From Membranipora membranacea (lineage: Eukaryota > Bryozoa > Gymnolaemata > Cheilostomatida > Membraniporidae): a stretch of 60,000 bases of DNA. The stretch is from contig OU612075.1 in assembly GCA_914767715.1 (NCBI GenBank), forward strand, positions 13,952,001-14,012,000, given 5' to 3'. Of the stretch, positions 1 to 15,000 are shown piece by piece. Made by a program: the position numbers and the translations under genes. Positions within the stretch are counted from its first letter, which is position 1; each line of letters starts with the position of its first letter. The notes under the pieces are model-generated. The model searched no databases, had not been told where the DNA came from, and worked only from the letters and a program-made list of their open reading frames with translations.

Positions 1-59
1 ATTCATTAAAAGTTTACTCAACATTCTTTAGCAAGAGGTTCTCACAATACGCAGTGATC

Positions 60-3000
60 ATGGACTGCCCATATTATCATCAGAAAATAGACCGAGTCGA
101 AGCAGAACAGAGGTTAAAAGCAGTGGGGCGAGATGGCTGTTTTCTTATACGAGATAGCGGGTCAAACTCAGGCGTCTACATTCTCTGTCTGCTGTAAGTT
201 TGACTTAAATTATCTTCAGACTATTGTGGCTCAATCCTAGTATTTAGCCAAACCATATCAAAGTAAAGGGCCATGTCATATAGGTATCCTTTACCTTGCG
301 TTTTACAAACTGAGAATACTACCTGCGCAATTTTGCAGCTTATTATGCTCCTACTCAAGAGATTACATTTACATGACTATAAAAGATGGAGGAAGTAGAA
401 AATTCGTCTTGTAAAGAATTTTCTACTTGAGAAATATTTATCCGATTCTTATCTTGCTTTAGTTTGATACTCATGTAATCTTAGAAATGGCGGCCAGTAT
501 TTACTCTGAGGATTTGTGTTTTGATCTTTTTGACAGGCATAAGATGACTGTCTTTCAATACAGGATTCTAACTGATAAAAGAAAGAAGATGTATGTAGAG
601 GTAAGTTGATAAGAGCCATGATAAGATGTAGATGTATCGGGGTAAAGTCACTGAATATCTTGCAATAAAAGTTGGTCAGTCAGCCAAAGAGTGTAGATAT
701 CGTTACCATATGCTGCCAGGTTGTGAGGCTGACAGATAGATTTCATTTAGTAGATCCTGCTATCACAGGCAGTGATATCATCCCAAAGATACTTAATACT
801 GCCATCGCCTACCCTGATGTTATAGCTTTTCACAGAAACAGATTATGACTTTATTTTTATTCCTGACATAATCATCAAACCACAAATCCAGTTGTTGAAA
901 TACTTTGTCAATGAATACTTGACACAGCACACATAATAATAATTTCTCATGACTCAAAGTATTTGAGACTTGTGCTATCACAGGAATGAGCATAAAATAT
1001 GTTATCACAGAGTTAGGATATATCCTTACTCTGTGATGTTATCATTTTCATATTTAAATGACTCATTGCGGTTCCTAAATGTCCTTTGGATGTCTTATTC
1101 AATGAGGTTGCATGAAAATTAACGGACACCTTCATTGCAGTTGATAATCATCATTTTTTGGGGTACCTGTGAGATTTGACAGCTTTTTAGAAGGGCTTGG
1201 GGTACAGGCTGCGTTAGTTTTGCCACCAAAGGGACTTTCATTGACAGATTATTGAAAATTTGCTGCTAAATTGTAACTCTGTGATAAATACCCTATGCTA
1301 ATTTTGATCTACCTCTTCCTCTCTCATAGTCGACATCTAATAATGCAGTACGTACATGTAGTACGATCGGTGAGCTGATCGAGCAGTACTTATCTAAGTT
1401 GTCACATAACGGACTGAAGACATCTCTAATTAGAGGAGTACGTCCCGATGGAACAGAGTCGTCTGACGATGAATCCGGTAAGTCGTATAGGACAGCTGCG
1501 GAAGAGTATAGGTTAAATTATACAGATTATAACTAACTGTTATCGATACAGTAGTTTTCCTGTATAATGGTTTTATAGGGATTCTCACCCTCAACGGTTA
1601 TCATAAGTAAGGATTCTCTGGCCAGTGGTGTTATGGTTAGTACATGGTTTGGATGGGTAGTATTCTTACTCTAGCAATTAGAATTAGCATAACATGAAGC
1701 GTGATAATTCTGCTACGATAATTCTGCTACGATGAATGCATAAGTCATGCCATTATATACAAGTGTATTTGGTTAGTGTGCTTATTCAATGCCTTGCTAG
1801 GAGGAAGTAAAATTTTACAACTAAGAAAACCTTGAATAGCTTATACTAAGTCAGCTTCCAATCAGATCAGAAGTTTTACATGGAATGTTATTTCAATTTG
1901 TCATAAGACACAAGTACAAAATCAAGGAAGTCATCTCAACTCAATCCAGACTGTGAGCACAATCTCTACCAGCACCAAATAGAAATTCATATTAACAAAC
2001 TGCCTGCCTTGACAAGCTTAGTTGGTAGGGGGACCCAGCCCCCCCCTCACCTCCTAAGCTTATCAATACAAAATAAATAGAGAAAGCCTGTCCATTAAAT
2101 TAATCTGAATACTTCCTTGAGGCCAATTGATAAAATAAAATCTAAAATCACGTCAAACCATTGGAATATCAATTATACCTAAATTTTATCGCTAGTGATA
2201 TGTCAGTTCGAACTGCATTTTCTAGTCCCCTTAAATCAATTATACTGGTGAAATTGTTTTATCAGAGTTTATGACCCCAAGTGATATAAGAAGTCATCAG
2301 AATTCTCTAGGGCCAATCCAAGAATCATAAGTCAGCTAGCAATCAATCGAGAAAGTCAAACGTCCATGTGGACAACTTGCATGTTCTTTTTTTTCTGGAT
2401 TTACATGCATTTGAGATAAGTTCTTGAACCAGGGTTGATCACCATGTGGACACAACAGGGGCGTATACAGGATAATTTATTTATTCAGTCTAGGATGGGG
2501 GTGCTGATAGGTAAGACTGTATACCAGTTGTAAACTACCTTTATTGTTTACACCGATATAAATTTGTATAGTTTGTGGAATTGTACAGCATGCCCTGTTG
2601 CATGTTAATGTGTTTACTGTTAGTTCTGTATTAATTTACTTCTAACCCTTATGATCTAAGGCTTGGAGGGAAATACTTACTTAAAGTGATTTGTTGGTAA
2701 TTAGATGTTTTGAAAGTTTCAAACTTAGGATATGATGAATTTTGCTTATGATGGCCAATGATTTTTCCCTTCTGTGTACCTAGACACTTAAATCTGTGAA
2801 ACAATCTAAACTGTAATTGTAATATAATTTTCAATGATAATTGAAGCATTTGAAAATAGACTGTATTTTGCTAAAGAAACTGTCTGTGACAATGTTTTCA
2901 GTTGCCAAACTCTGATAAACAAGATGACCAATTAAAAGTGAAATACCATACAATTGTTATTCCGTTTCATTTAATTATTGTTATTATGGGTGGGAAATTA

Positions 3001-6000
3001 AAACCAAATAGTTTACTGCTGAATTGATTATTTTGCCAAACATTATTCATGTGGCTGAGAGACAACGTAACGTAATAAACATCACAAGTCAAAACCGCTG
3101 CTTGACTATGTCTGCCTCACATCGGCCTATGTGTCATAAGAAGTAACGAGAAGCTAACTTACTACCTCAGGGGTGCAGAGTGGTTGGGTTAGATAGAGGC
3201 TGTACATCCCTCTTTGGCACATGTGCCCCATCAAAAACACCAATCCTCAGTATTTAGAAGATCTAACTGGTTTTCACATTGGGAATGAGGACGTTATGCA
3301 TTCTGATTTCTTCTCCTTTGTTGACAGAGGATGAGACATACGTCGATCACAAGTATATTAAAGGCCGAGATGATATCGACCTACCCCCACCCCTAGTGAT
3401 GCGTAACAGCACTGCCTCACATATATACTCTGAGCCTGATATTACTACAAGCCTAACATCGACAGCCGATACTATGTCTAATAAGATTCACTCATTCTAC
3501 TCAGAACAGATGCAGAAAACCGACCAATCGAGGTGAGGCACTCTCAGTACTCAGTCACGCCTTTCTATTGAATCATTCCCATCGGCCACACCAGAACTTA
3601 ACAAGTTGTGGAACCGAGATAGAGAGCAACCGTGACCCAAAAATTGATCTGTTGAATGTTGACACTTCTTGCTGCAGAATCCCGCTCAAAAATCAAAGAA
3701 GATTTATAGATCATAAAATTAATGATATCATAATTTAGTTACTAAAACATCGTTGTTACTGTGAGCGTTATGTTGACTATCACAATGGCCAGTTGACTCA
3801 TCACTTTATTTCCACTTGTTGGTAGAGTGAGTGGAGAGTTTGTGAAGAAGATTCAGCACTATGTAGATCAGAACCTTGTGCCGGATTGTCTCGATATGCA
3901 TAAAGAAGATTCCCGTCTCTCCTCCAATCATCTCACTCGTCTCAAACATCTCCTCTATGATGAGACTAACACAATTAGAAGGTCAGTACTAACACTCTGT
4001 TCTTACTGCGGTATCCTTAGTGTCTATAGGGGAGAGGGGGTAGTTGTGAGGGAAATAGACGGCGGCAGGCAATCAGGTCATTAATGTTAAATACAGTATC
4101 AGCATGATGGGGATGATTGCAAATAGACACTCAAGGATGAGGTCTTACCTACAATGTATCATTTGCTTTCATTAATTGGGTTTTTTCTGCATTATTGGTA
4201 GTTTATTCAGCCATAGGTGGTCAGACATTGCTCATACAACCTCTCACGGCCGGCCGTTACAATTATACTCCTTAGCTTAGTGGTAAAAGATGTCATTTCG
4301 TTTAAATTGATAGAAGATCACGATGTTAAATTAGAATATGTTGCGTAGTGCAACGTTGTGTTCACCAACTATTTTTTTTAGAAATGAGTTGATTCACTAT
4401 TTCCCGAGGGGAATAATAAAGACTTTGATTGGTCAAGTTATTGGCTTGATTCTAACACTCAATTACTTGTACTAATAAATATTCCAGCGTTGGGATTGTT
4501 TGGCAGCGGTGTATTGAGACACATTCTTGTTTGTGGACAGCTAAAGTACAGCAGCTTCTTATCTCAGTTTAATCCTATATATACTACATCTTTCAGGCAA
4601 TTGACAGAGCTGTTACAAAAGGTGGATTACTTGAGAGATGTGTTAGCTAAACCTGGAGCTGAGCCTGCTAAGAGGGTAGGTACTGGCAGGAAATCCTTGG
4701 TACTGGTATGGCATGTTATTTTCAAATGATATGTTGTGACATGCAGTCATTTATCAATTTTTGAGCTTGATCTACTGCCATGTATTGTACTTATGCTCTC
4801 TCATGCCTTATGTACTGACATGATTTCCTTATGTTTTGTGTCTCGCTCTTTACTTTACTTTTGAGGATGCAACATTTACCAACCTCCGCTAGCCAAAATT
4901 TAGTGTTAGCTGACATAAGGTCGCCCTTCTAGGGTATTTGATGATAGTTGACATTGTTTTCTTTCTTTCAGAAAGCAGCACATATTGAGAGTGAAAGCTC
5001 ATTCAATACTCTAGTAGGCCTTCTATCGACCGCAAAACAGGAACTGTGTACTCTGGAAATGGAGACAGTAAACTCGTACAACCAAATGAGTGGATACTCT
5101 AATATCGACCCTCTAGCTATCAAATCAAAATCAAAAACAAAAAATCCAATTGCTGTTTTTGAGGTAAAGTGTCTACGCCTTCTCCAATATTTCATAAACT
5201 TGCTGAAGTTGATCCAAAATTTGTGCAGCAAAGATGCTGAAGTGCAAACATTGAATTATTTTTTTCAATGAACCCACAAATTGTAATCTATTCGCAGATA
5301 GATAGTGTTACAACTGATATGCGATTCTCTGTGAGTAGTTGATATTATGGCTCAAACCACAATGGAGTATCATTTTCCGAGCCAGAACATGTGGCTTACA
5401 AGCATCATTCTGATTGGCTCTCCCAACTTTAGCTGAGGCAACAGTAGATATGAGTTATCTCTTATCAGCGTCTAGTGATTGCGTGTGACGATGGCTGTCC
5501 ACTGATAAAACACTCATTGTACTCATCAAGAGTGCTATTTTAATACAGTTCCTCAAATACATTTGCAGCATGTCATACCTTGATCTAGTAGTGGTATCAT
5601 ACCGTACTATGTTCAACTCCTCCGTTCCATATTGATTACTTGATACGTCTTTTACTTATTGTTCAGATAAGGCATGATAATCAAGCCAACCGGGCTATCT
5701 ATGTACTATCTTGTTATTATGTGAGTTAAAACGGAGGGACGTATGTTCCCACACCACTTTTCTCCAAATATTGATGGATCAAATTATGTATATTATACCA
5801 AGTATATAAAGTATATAACCATTTTTTTCTGTCTAAGGGAATAATCGTCTCCTTAGTTCTATTTCCTATCTTGTGTTATTTGCAGGTGAGGGTGGTTAAC
5901 AAAGCTATACTGGGTGTCGGCGGCAATCCAAGCCTCACTCTAGAAGTTGACATAAATGAAGGATTTCTATATATTGTGAAAGAAAGCTCATCGCATAAAT

Positions 6001-9000
6001 TAGACGATACTAACAAATTCTCTGCTGATAAGAGTAGGTGTCGTAAATGATTATTTAATTTATATTACTGTACACTCGACCCAGATATGGATGTTACATG
6101 ACTAATAGGTTGTCACTTCCTAACGGCAACATCTTTAAGGTTTTGAATCTAGTTCAGTTCGCAAGGCACCAGGATCCCCGAATCAGCTTACAAGATTCAA
6201 ACGTCTCCACTACAATCTACATTATTGACCAACATTAGTATCAACAAATTATTAATAAACAAGATAATTCTGTGTCGCAATCATAAGCTCTACACCAACA
6301 ATATCATATGTTCTCCATCTACCTAACCCCTGAGGATCTTTTAAACATAGGCAATAAATTAATATGCAACATTTAAAATTGTAGTCTCCCAGGTAATAAA
6401 ATCAACAAAGAACACTCGTATATTGGAGATAGTAATAGAAGGTCGTAGGAAGGAAGGATTTTACTTTGATGATATCCGTCAGCGAGAGCACTTCTGTCAG
6501 CTTATACAACAGATGAAGAAGGTACACTCACAGCAAGCCGAGGTTGATTCACTGTCTGTCTTCTGTGGCACCTGGAATATGGGTAAGCTATGAAATCACT
6601 CAAAACACTTAAATCACCGTAACACTTAAATCAATTGAATACTGAATTCGAGCGCTAGTCATATCCTCTATTAATCAGGGGACAACTCCTCAAAATTTTG
6701 GAACAAAATAAAAGAAGTATATATACCTGTTCGGTTTCAAGTCCTACTGATCTGGGAATACCATAGACTTAATATAGTAGTATATTAAGTAGTATATTAA
6801 GTCTATGGGGAATACTTCAAAAACCTTGAAAATAGATCATCAGAGAAAATTTTCAACTTATAGCTTTCTTCCCATATTCATAAGGTAGATCACATTGGTT
6901 TGAGCTTTTGCGCATTTCATTTAAACTTTATATTCTCAATTTACAATTCAAGTACATGGGTCAGTTTATATTGGCATTGTGTGTATGTGTTGAACAGGTG
7001 CACATTAAAAATATAACAATCATACTATGGCTTTAATTAGAAGGCCTGGCTGAATTCGTATTTTGACGAAATCATTTGCCAGCCGAACATCATTATAATG
7101 CAATGTTTTATTATGTAAAGAGTTCACATTTTTATTCAGGTCTGACGAGACGAGTCATTCCCTAGGGAAAGTTCTCAAGCTTAATGCATATTGTTAGTAT
7201 TTACTCAATCTGCATCTCTGTTGACATACAGGTAATGAGTTGCCCCCACAGCTTGGTCTACAGAACTGGTTAAAGTCTCAGGGTAGAGGTAAGACCAGAG
7301 TAGAGGCCTTATCCTCTGTACCACATGATGTGTACGCTGTCGGGACACAGGAGGCTAAGGTCAGCGAGAGGGACTGGGTAAACAAGGTCAAACGACTTCT
7401 ACATAACATGTTCAAGATAGACTTCCATCTGGTAAGACATCCTAGTTTCATCGCATTTATTTTTCATCTATAGGAATTATCGTCACATGCCTCTGGTTCA
7501 ATGGTGATAGGCTATCACACCAAGCATCACTCATTGAAGTCCATTAAATTATAAATGAGAATAGTTCTTCAACTGGACTTCTTGTGGAGGAAAAATAGCA
7601 TGCTGTAGTTTGTAAGGCCAATTTCACCAGTTTTCTCCCCATGTCTAGAAGTGGACTTCACTATCGTACCAACTTCTTGTGTCCAGTATACCTGCATATT
7701 ATGTTTTCCTAACCCCATGAATACTCTTTTCTCATTTTGTCACTTTCTCATGCTAACATTTGTGCTTTGTTCTTCTCTAAGGTGGATGTGTGCACTCTGT
7801 GGCAGATCCGAGTAGTTATATTCATCAAACCAGAATACAAGAATAGGATAAGTAATATACAGCAGGGAGTGGTCAGAACTGGTGTAGCTAATGTTATAGG
7901 TATGAAACAAAGATTTGATAACTAGTATAACTGTGAACAACTGTTCACAAATTGTGGTATTCTTGAATATCCTTCAGACACTTTCCTTCAACCATGTTTA
8001 TGCATGTAACTTATGGTATTGACCAAAGCTTTCGATGTGATACAATGTTCTTGTGCACATAAGCCCTAACGGAGTTTTTTCAATTTTAGGTAATAAAGGA
8101 GCCTCTACCATATCATTCAACTTTGACGGGACTTCCTTGTGTTTCCTCTGCTGTCATCTCGCGGCTAACAGAGAGAGAACTGCTAGGTGAGTAGTTACCT
8201 CTTAATGTCCTTTACATCCTCCACAAAACTTTCCAAACTGAGTTGTTGAGCCCTTGTTTTCTTGGGCTGAATCAGATATACATCAGTTATTTGTTACGCT
8301 CAATACAGCAGCACTCCAAACCAATCAAATCTCAAGTCAGGTGCTGCCAGCTCATTCTCGCTGCAGCAGTATATGTGAGCTGCACAGTAGTTTGTAATTG
8401 ATGCTGGCTGAGTTTACCGTATCCCTGTCTATCAACATTAGTTCACTGGCCTCACATGGTAACTTGTTGTTACAGGCGGAATCAGAACTCTCGGGATATA
8501 CTGAAGAACTTACCTAATTCTGTGGGCAGTAAAACTTACAGTGATTTTGACATCACCAATCAGTTCAATCATGTGTTCTGGTTCGGCGATCTCAATTATA
8601 GAGTCGATGAAGATCATAATGTAAGTTCACTTCAAGGATCAAGAAGGGAGGGTGGGATCAGGGAGGGTGGGATATTCACTTCCCACCCTCCCTGGTGGGA
8701 TCAAGTAGTTAGATCAAGTTTGACATCATTTGGAGTTGCGCCCCCTCTACTGATAAGCAGCAGAATGGGAGGGAAAGCAACTCTAAATGCAGACAAACTT
8801 GATCTAGTTTACATGAGTCATGTATGTTGAGCCTTTGATATAGTCTTCTGTCTGAAATAGTTCAAGCCCATGAAAAGAAGCTGACCATGGTATATGGCTT
8901 CTTATGCTCTCAGAACCTACCAATTAACTGCTCTTTACTCTTGTAACTGTATGTCTGTAAAGATTTGTGTCATGATGCAAGTGGACAATCCTAAGTAGTG

Positions 9001-12000
9001 AATAGTAGACTGACTCGTAAAACCAATAAATGCATCCACCTTTTTTATGCTGAGATGGAAATAGTCACTGATGTAAAAATGGTGAGCATTACTTGACGTG
9101 TAGGTACAGCTTCCAAGTATATTCATTTTTGTTCAGTCACCAGCAGCTTATAACCTCCAGCCTTTATCCTGTCCTGTTGTAGAAAGTCTTGAAGCTGGCA
9201 GCTGATGAGAAGTACGACGAGATGCTGGGTCTAGATCAGCTTATTAAGACCATCAATGAGTGCAAAGCGTTCTATGGTTACGGTGAGTATGACACTCAAT
9301 GATGAGTATATTGGGTTTATAAAGCTGTTACCATGTGTGTTGGTGGCTCCTTATTATGCTAAAATGATGACTGACATCGTCTGTCCCTGCCACAGACTTA
9401 TAACATTCGTTGTTATATTTATACTTTAGATGAGGAATGTATAACATTCCCTCCTACCTATCGATATCACAAAAACTCTGCAGACTCTTTTGACTACAAG
9501 AAGATGAAGAAATCCGGCGTAAGTCTACCCAAGGAGTTAGAGTCTCTATTTCCTTGTTCTACCAGAACCCATACTTATTTTGTAACCATACCTTCTAAAT
9601 CTCCACATAAAAATGATTGTTTCATATGCACAGCCAATGGATAGCAGTAATTGTTTTTTTTTATTTCTCATAATAATGTTCAACTTATTTTATCAGTCTA
9701 TATCGTTGATCAGACACCATAGTAGGATTGGTGCGCAAACAGTACCTGCTAATATAACTTATTTTTTATGATCAGCCGAAGTATAATGCTCCATCATGGT
9801 GTGACAGAGTAATATGGAAGTCATATCCCAATTGTCCAATAACCAACACATCATATGGTGAGTGATTATCCACGTTGTATGTATGACGTCATTTAAAATC
9901 TGTCCTGGTATTTATAAACCCGCAATCTTATACTTGAGTTCAACTGAATCTAAATTTAACTAATCAAATCAGTCACCACCATCGTGCATTTTTTTTAAAA
10001 TTTGGTCCAAGAGTTGTCCTATCCCTTTTTAGTACACTTTGACACGCTTTGCAAAGTGGTAAAGCAGGTTTATTGAGTGAACTGATGACCATAACATTCA
10101 GCGATGGCACAAATGAAAAGTTCTAGGTTGTCACCATAGACAAAACACACATGTCTATGGTTGTCACATTGTATCATTTACCATTGTTGTAGGTGTTGTG
10201 CGGGATGTGATGACCAGTGACCACAAACCTGTATTTGCATCATTCACTGTCAGCATACTGCCACAGAATATTAATACTTCAGTTCATACAATCACTACTC
10301 CTATAGAAATCAAACTGAGTGAACTAAACTGTGAGGTAAGTAATCACTTGCATGCGACCCATGCTTCCTTGTATATTCTTCGGCACAATCCGTTGTGTTT
10401 TTTTCTAATTAAGGCAGAGACAACTCCTACATATACTGATCTTAATGTCACATATTTAGAAATTCAATGACTATGACCGTGGCCCCAGTATTGCTACTCC
10501 TTTCAAATTAATTTAGAGCATCATTAGAATATTAATCCCACTCTAACTACATGAGACCTTGTGAGTGAGTTTTCTATGATTACAGTTGATGACAGAGCAC
10601 ACTGGTGACAAAGCAGCCACATATCATATCATCATCATGGGTAAATGCTTAGAAGGTTAGTAGAACTTAGATATGTTTTCCTGTGAGGTTTATTTATTAT
10701 GCCATTCTGTAGTTTGGCACTGTTGCGGACAAAGTACACAAGTTTAGGCTTTGTCTTTATTGTGATGTGTCTTCAGATGTTATGATATTACAATATACTG
10801 AGTCACCCTTCTAAATAAACCGGCATGAAGGCAGCAGTCAGCTTTATAGTTTTCAGCCAATCAGATTTTTCTCCTGAATACAATGTATTGAGACTGTAAC
10901 ATCCAATAAAATCTTGATTTTAGCTCCTTGTGAGAGTCAAGAAGTAAATTCTGAGAATGTCTCAGCGAGCTGGACAGAGACGCTAATAGTAAGTACTGCT
11001 CAGCTAGAATATGATCAACTCTGTACTCACATTTTGCTTCCAAAATACTTCTCTTATATAAGGAAGTTACCATAAAATACCTCTAATACACTTCAGCGGG
11101 GGTAAAGTCACTCTAGACTAGAGTCAAGTAACTGATTCAGATTAACAAAATGTGGCCACGACTTCCCTTAACCAGATCCATGACTTGACATGATTAATTC
11201 CCGGCAGTTTTACAGGGTACCAAGAACATAAGATATTATCCGATCACACCTTTTCGTTACAGCTCAGACCATCTTTCAGCGACGCCACATATTTAGCTAC
11301 CCAGCACATACTGATAGCCGTTAAGTCTAACGACGGAATGGTTATTGGAGATGGAGTTTTGGCTCTCGATCCAATATTCCAGGATCATCTGACCTGCCAG
11401 TTTGTATGTGAGCTTACCAACCTTGGGGCTAAAACAGGTGTTATCAGGTGGGTCCATTTTCAGTGTTTTGTTTAATTTTCTCCTGAAGCAGTTACCAGCA
11501 TCTCCTAAAGCTATCAAGACCCATGTTGCAAACACAATTGCAATCACGAAGTAATAGCTGCTTTCCCGGTGTGTGACTATGTTTTATTGTCTTCTGTTTC
11601 CGACCGACCAATCGACTTTTCCTTGTGATGAATTGAGTACATTTTAGAAACTCAGCTGTTCATGTGGCAGAGTATGAAATTTTAGGCTTGTTATTACAGC
11701 GGGAAGATGAGGGCTGGATATCGGGGTGTCGCTGGTGGTACTCCGATTTCTTCTGGTAGAAAGTGCAGCTCTGGTAGTGGAAGTGAGTAACTAAAATATA
11801 CCTCAGCATGTATGATATACAGGTAGATGTGTGAGAACTCTGTGTATTTGTTATTTCACTAGCTTGATTATCAGCTTTGTGTAAACTTAAGTATTCATGG
11901 TGGCTGTTACAGTAATTCAAGGGCATAAAACCCTCAACCTGTAGTAGTGACCTTAAAATTATCCTAAAATGAGTTCATCGCTGTGTTTATCATGTAGATG

Positions 12001-15000
12001 TTGTGGTGAATGATATATATGCTGCTCCTCTATCGGAGCTAACCTGGGAGGACTACTCAGACATTCCAACAATATCAATACCAACTCCAGACATACCAGA
12101 TAACATGCCAAGAATAAAAACCCGTCCCAAATCATTCATGGCTAAGAATTCACGCGGCACCAGCCCAGCTGCCCCTAAACGTACTCAGCCCCCGCTGCCG
12201 GCTATATATGATACACCCCCTGTATTTGCTGATGAGGCAGAACTGCACCAGTATGATTCACCTCAGAGTCTTCACTATGATACGCTCTCAGCCCTGACAT
12301 ATGACATCCCATCTCTAGCTAAATCTGTCAGCCAGAAGAAAGCAGAAACACAGAACGGTGATAATCATTCTGAGTATTACAACACCACTCCTTCACTACA
12401 TCATCATGGTACAGCAAACAAAGCAGGTAGGACTTATCATTTCCCTTAAGGGTTTGTTTGTGTGTGCGCCAGTACTCTGTATGCTTAAACAACATGATTC
12501 AGCTCGTGGTTACCTGTGCCACCATGTACCTAGATCAAGGTGATCCAATTTGTCCACATTTTGGTTGCTCCCATTCTACTAGTAGCTCAAAAGGGAGAGC
12601 AACTCCAGCTAAAGGCAAATATTACATATTACCATGTACCATTAGCATTGTACAACCTCTTCTCCTTTTTTTACTCCAGAGTATTACAATGTGGATATAC
12701 ATTTATCCAAACCAAAGCTAGTTGAGCCAACATCAGATGGCTCAAATAAACCTGTATCCAAGATGAACCCCGTCTTCCAGTCTGGACAAGAGCAGTTTGA
12801 AGTGAGTAGATCTCGGTTATCCTTATGCAGATGAAGAACTTCTCATCTTCAGTGTGTTATAACGCAGATATTGGTCACATAACTATGTCGTGTAACTTGG
12901 CTTTAATGTGCCCATTGGAGCTTCGTTTTCAATTGATTAGGATATCCATAGATAGGAGTTGAAAATTGGTTTAATAATATATCATTTGCAGTCCGCCGGT
13001 TGACAACGATGACTGTTCTATGTTTTCGGTTGATTGACTGTCCTCCATATAAACGATCAATAAACTACTACTGAAATTATGAATGTATGAGATTGGAATT
13101 CAATGTCTCATTAAAGATCAAAATTGCTAAACTTCACAATAATAACAGAAAGTTACAATGTGCTTTATCATAAAATGGTGGTTGATAAATGATTTCAGTG
13201 ATTCTAATAATAGCTCACACTTTTTGTTTGCAGGATGAGGCTTATGAGGAGGCGGAGTTAGTGAGACCCCCTCCCCGTGAGTCATCTACTCATGGTAGAT
13301 CCGCAGCTATAAAACCAAGACACCCTGGTATAAATACAGAGAGATCACCACAGGTAAATTATCTGGCTGTTGTCAGCTAGCTCGTCTGTGTTAGAATGAG
13401 TAAAGCGATGGAACCCACGGCTCAGTTATGTTACTTGAAACCATTGATTATTTCAACTTAAAATTCTTCTAGAGTAGTAATAACCAAAACGTAAAAAATC
13501 TGTTAAGCCTTATTTTAAAATATTTTGCAGAGGAGACAAAAGGTATAATAATCACTTGATTTGTAGACCCTGAAATCACTGCATGATTTGGTGACTAAAT
13601 CTAATCTACTATCCCACTCCTACCCATCATAGGGGCTCAAATCTTACCCATTATAAGAGTTCCACTATTTAAATCTGTGTCAAGCTTCATTGAAATTGAA
13701 GTTATCAATTAGATTTGTTGTAAATTTTCTTCTTTGACATTGATTTAAAATGATAGACTTTTAGCAGCCAGAATTTTCTTAGAATATTCATGAAAGTTGA
13801 CTGGGCTGATGAATGCCATTATCAACCACATTCTCACAATGTGATGATAATGAAATGCTACTTCCATCAATCCGGGCAACTATTAAGTACTCAAGCTAGT
13901 GAACCACTAGCTCCCATATCGACACAGTCCACTTAAATTATTAAGTATATATGTGGATAATAATTTCAGGTGCCAGCCATAGTTTCACCTAATCGAGGAA
14001 GGTAAATGGTTTGGATTGGTGTAGTTGCTCCCACATCATTTAATTGTACTAAAACATCACTTGTACTCACATTGCAAGGTTCAGAATAGAGCCTACTAAC
14101 CTAAGCCCGAAATATATACAGCAGGAAACCAGGTACATGTGTCAAAGTCATGCTCATGGACCTGCTACATGTATTCTGGGCTAAAAAATGAATGAGTCCA
14201 AGTGTGAAGATGGCCTTTTAAATCCATTTCACATCTACAGTTGACCTCGCTATTTAGATATTTAGTGCACTTTTTCACTTTCTGCGCAGCTGTTTTGTGA
14301 TGATGTGTAAGTGATTTGATTGGGGATATTCTTGTGGCATTATATCCCTTGCTGATTGGTGTGATCACTAGTTTGAGCCTCCCTCTCTAGTTGACAATAT
14401 ACCACCTTTGTCTGTCAAGGTTCCAATTTTTCGGAGGCAAGGTTTGAGCAGTCATCAGAGTAAATATGTAGTACTATGTAGAATGTTCTGCAGTCTCGTA
14501 CAGTTAATTTTTTTATCATTGGCCAGGATTAAACCAACCAGGTAAATGCAATTGCAGACTGTTAATTGTTATATGATTATTTTGGGAATTTGTGTCAAGA
14601 ACTTGAGACTGGATGGGGTTGGTGTGGGAAGCAGCTTCTTAAAGGCTGATGGACGAGGGTAATTTCCAAATTTCGATTTGATCCTCAAATACCTGCTAAA
14701 ATGTTGCTGGTTACGGCCCACTGTGTTCAGAATCCAGATCACATTACAAAGAGACCCACATAATATGTCATTTGCAGGAACAGCTTAATTGCAATAATTC
14801 ATTTTCTGACAATGTTTTGTATTCAATGTACAGCCAAAACCTAGAAAGAAGAAATTGCAAGCAGGTCAAGAATCGATTGACATTGCCTGCTCAGATAACG
14901 TAAGGACCATAGCCTCAGTATTGCCGGTGATGGGGTGTTTGCACTATGCTACATTGATGTAAATCATTCTCCTCATAAAACAACCAGCATAATGGCCAGA

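Noticed and set aside
4968-5231. 87-codon minus-strand ORF
   Set aside because: Antisense shadow of SHIP exon 7 (4972-5163).
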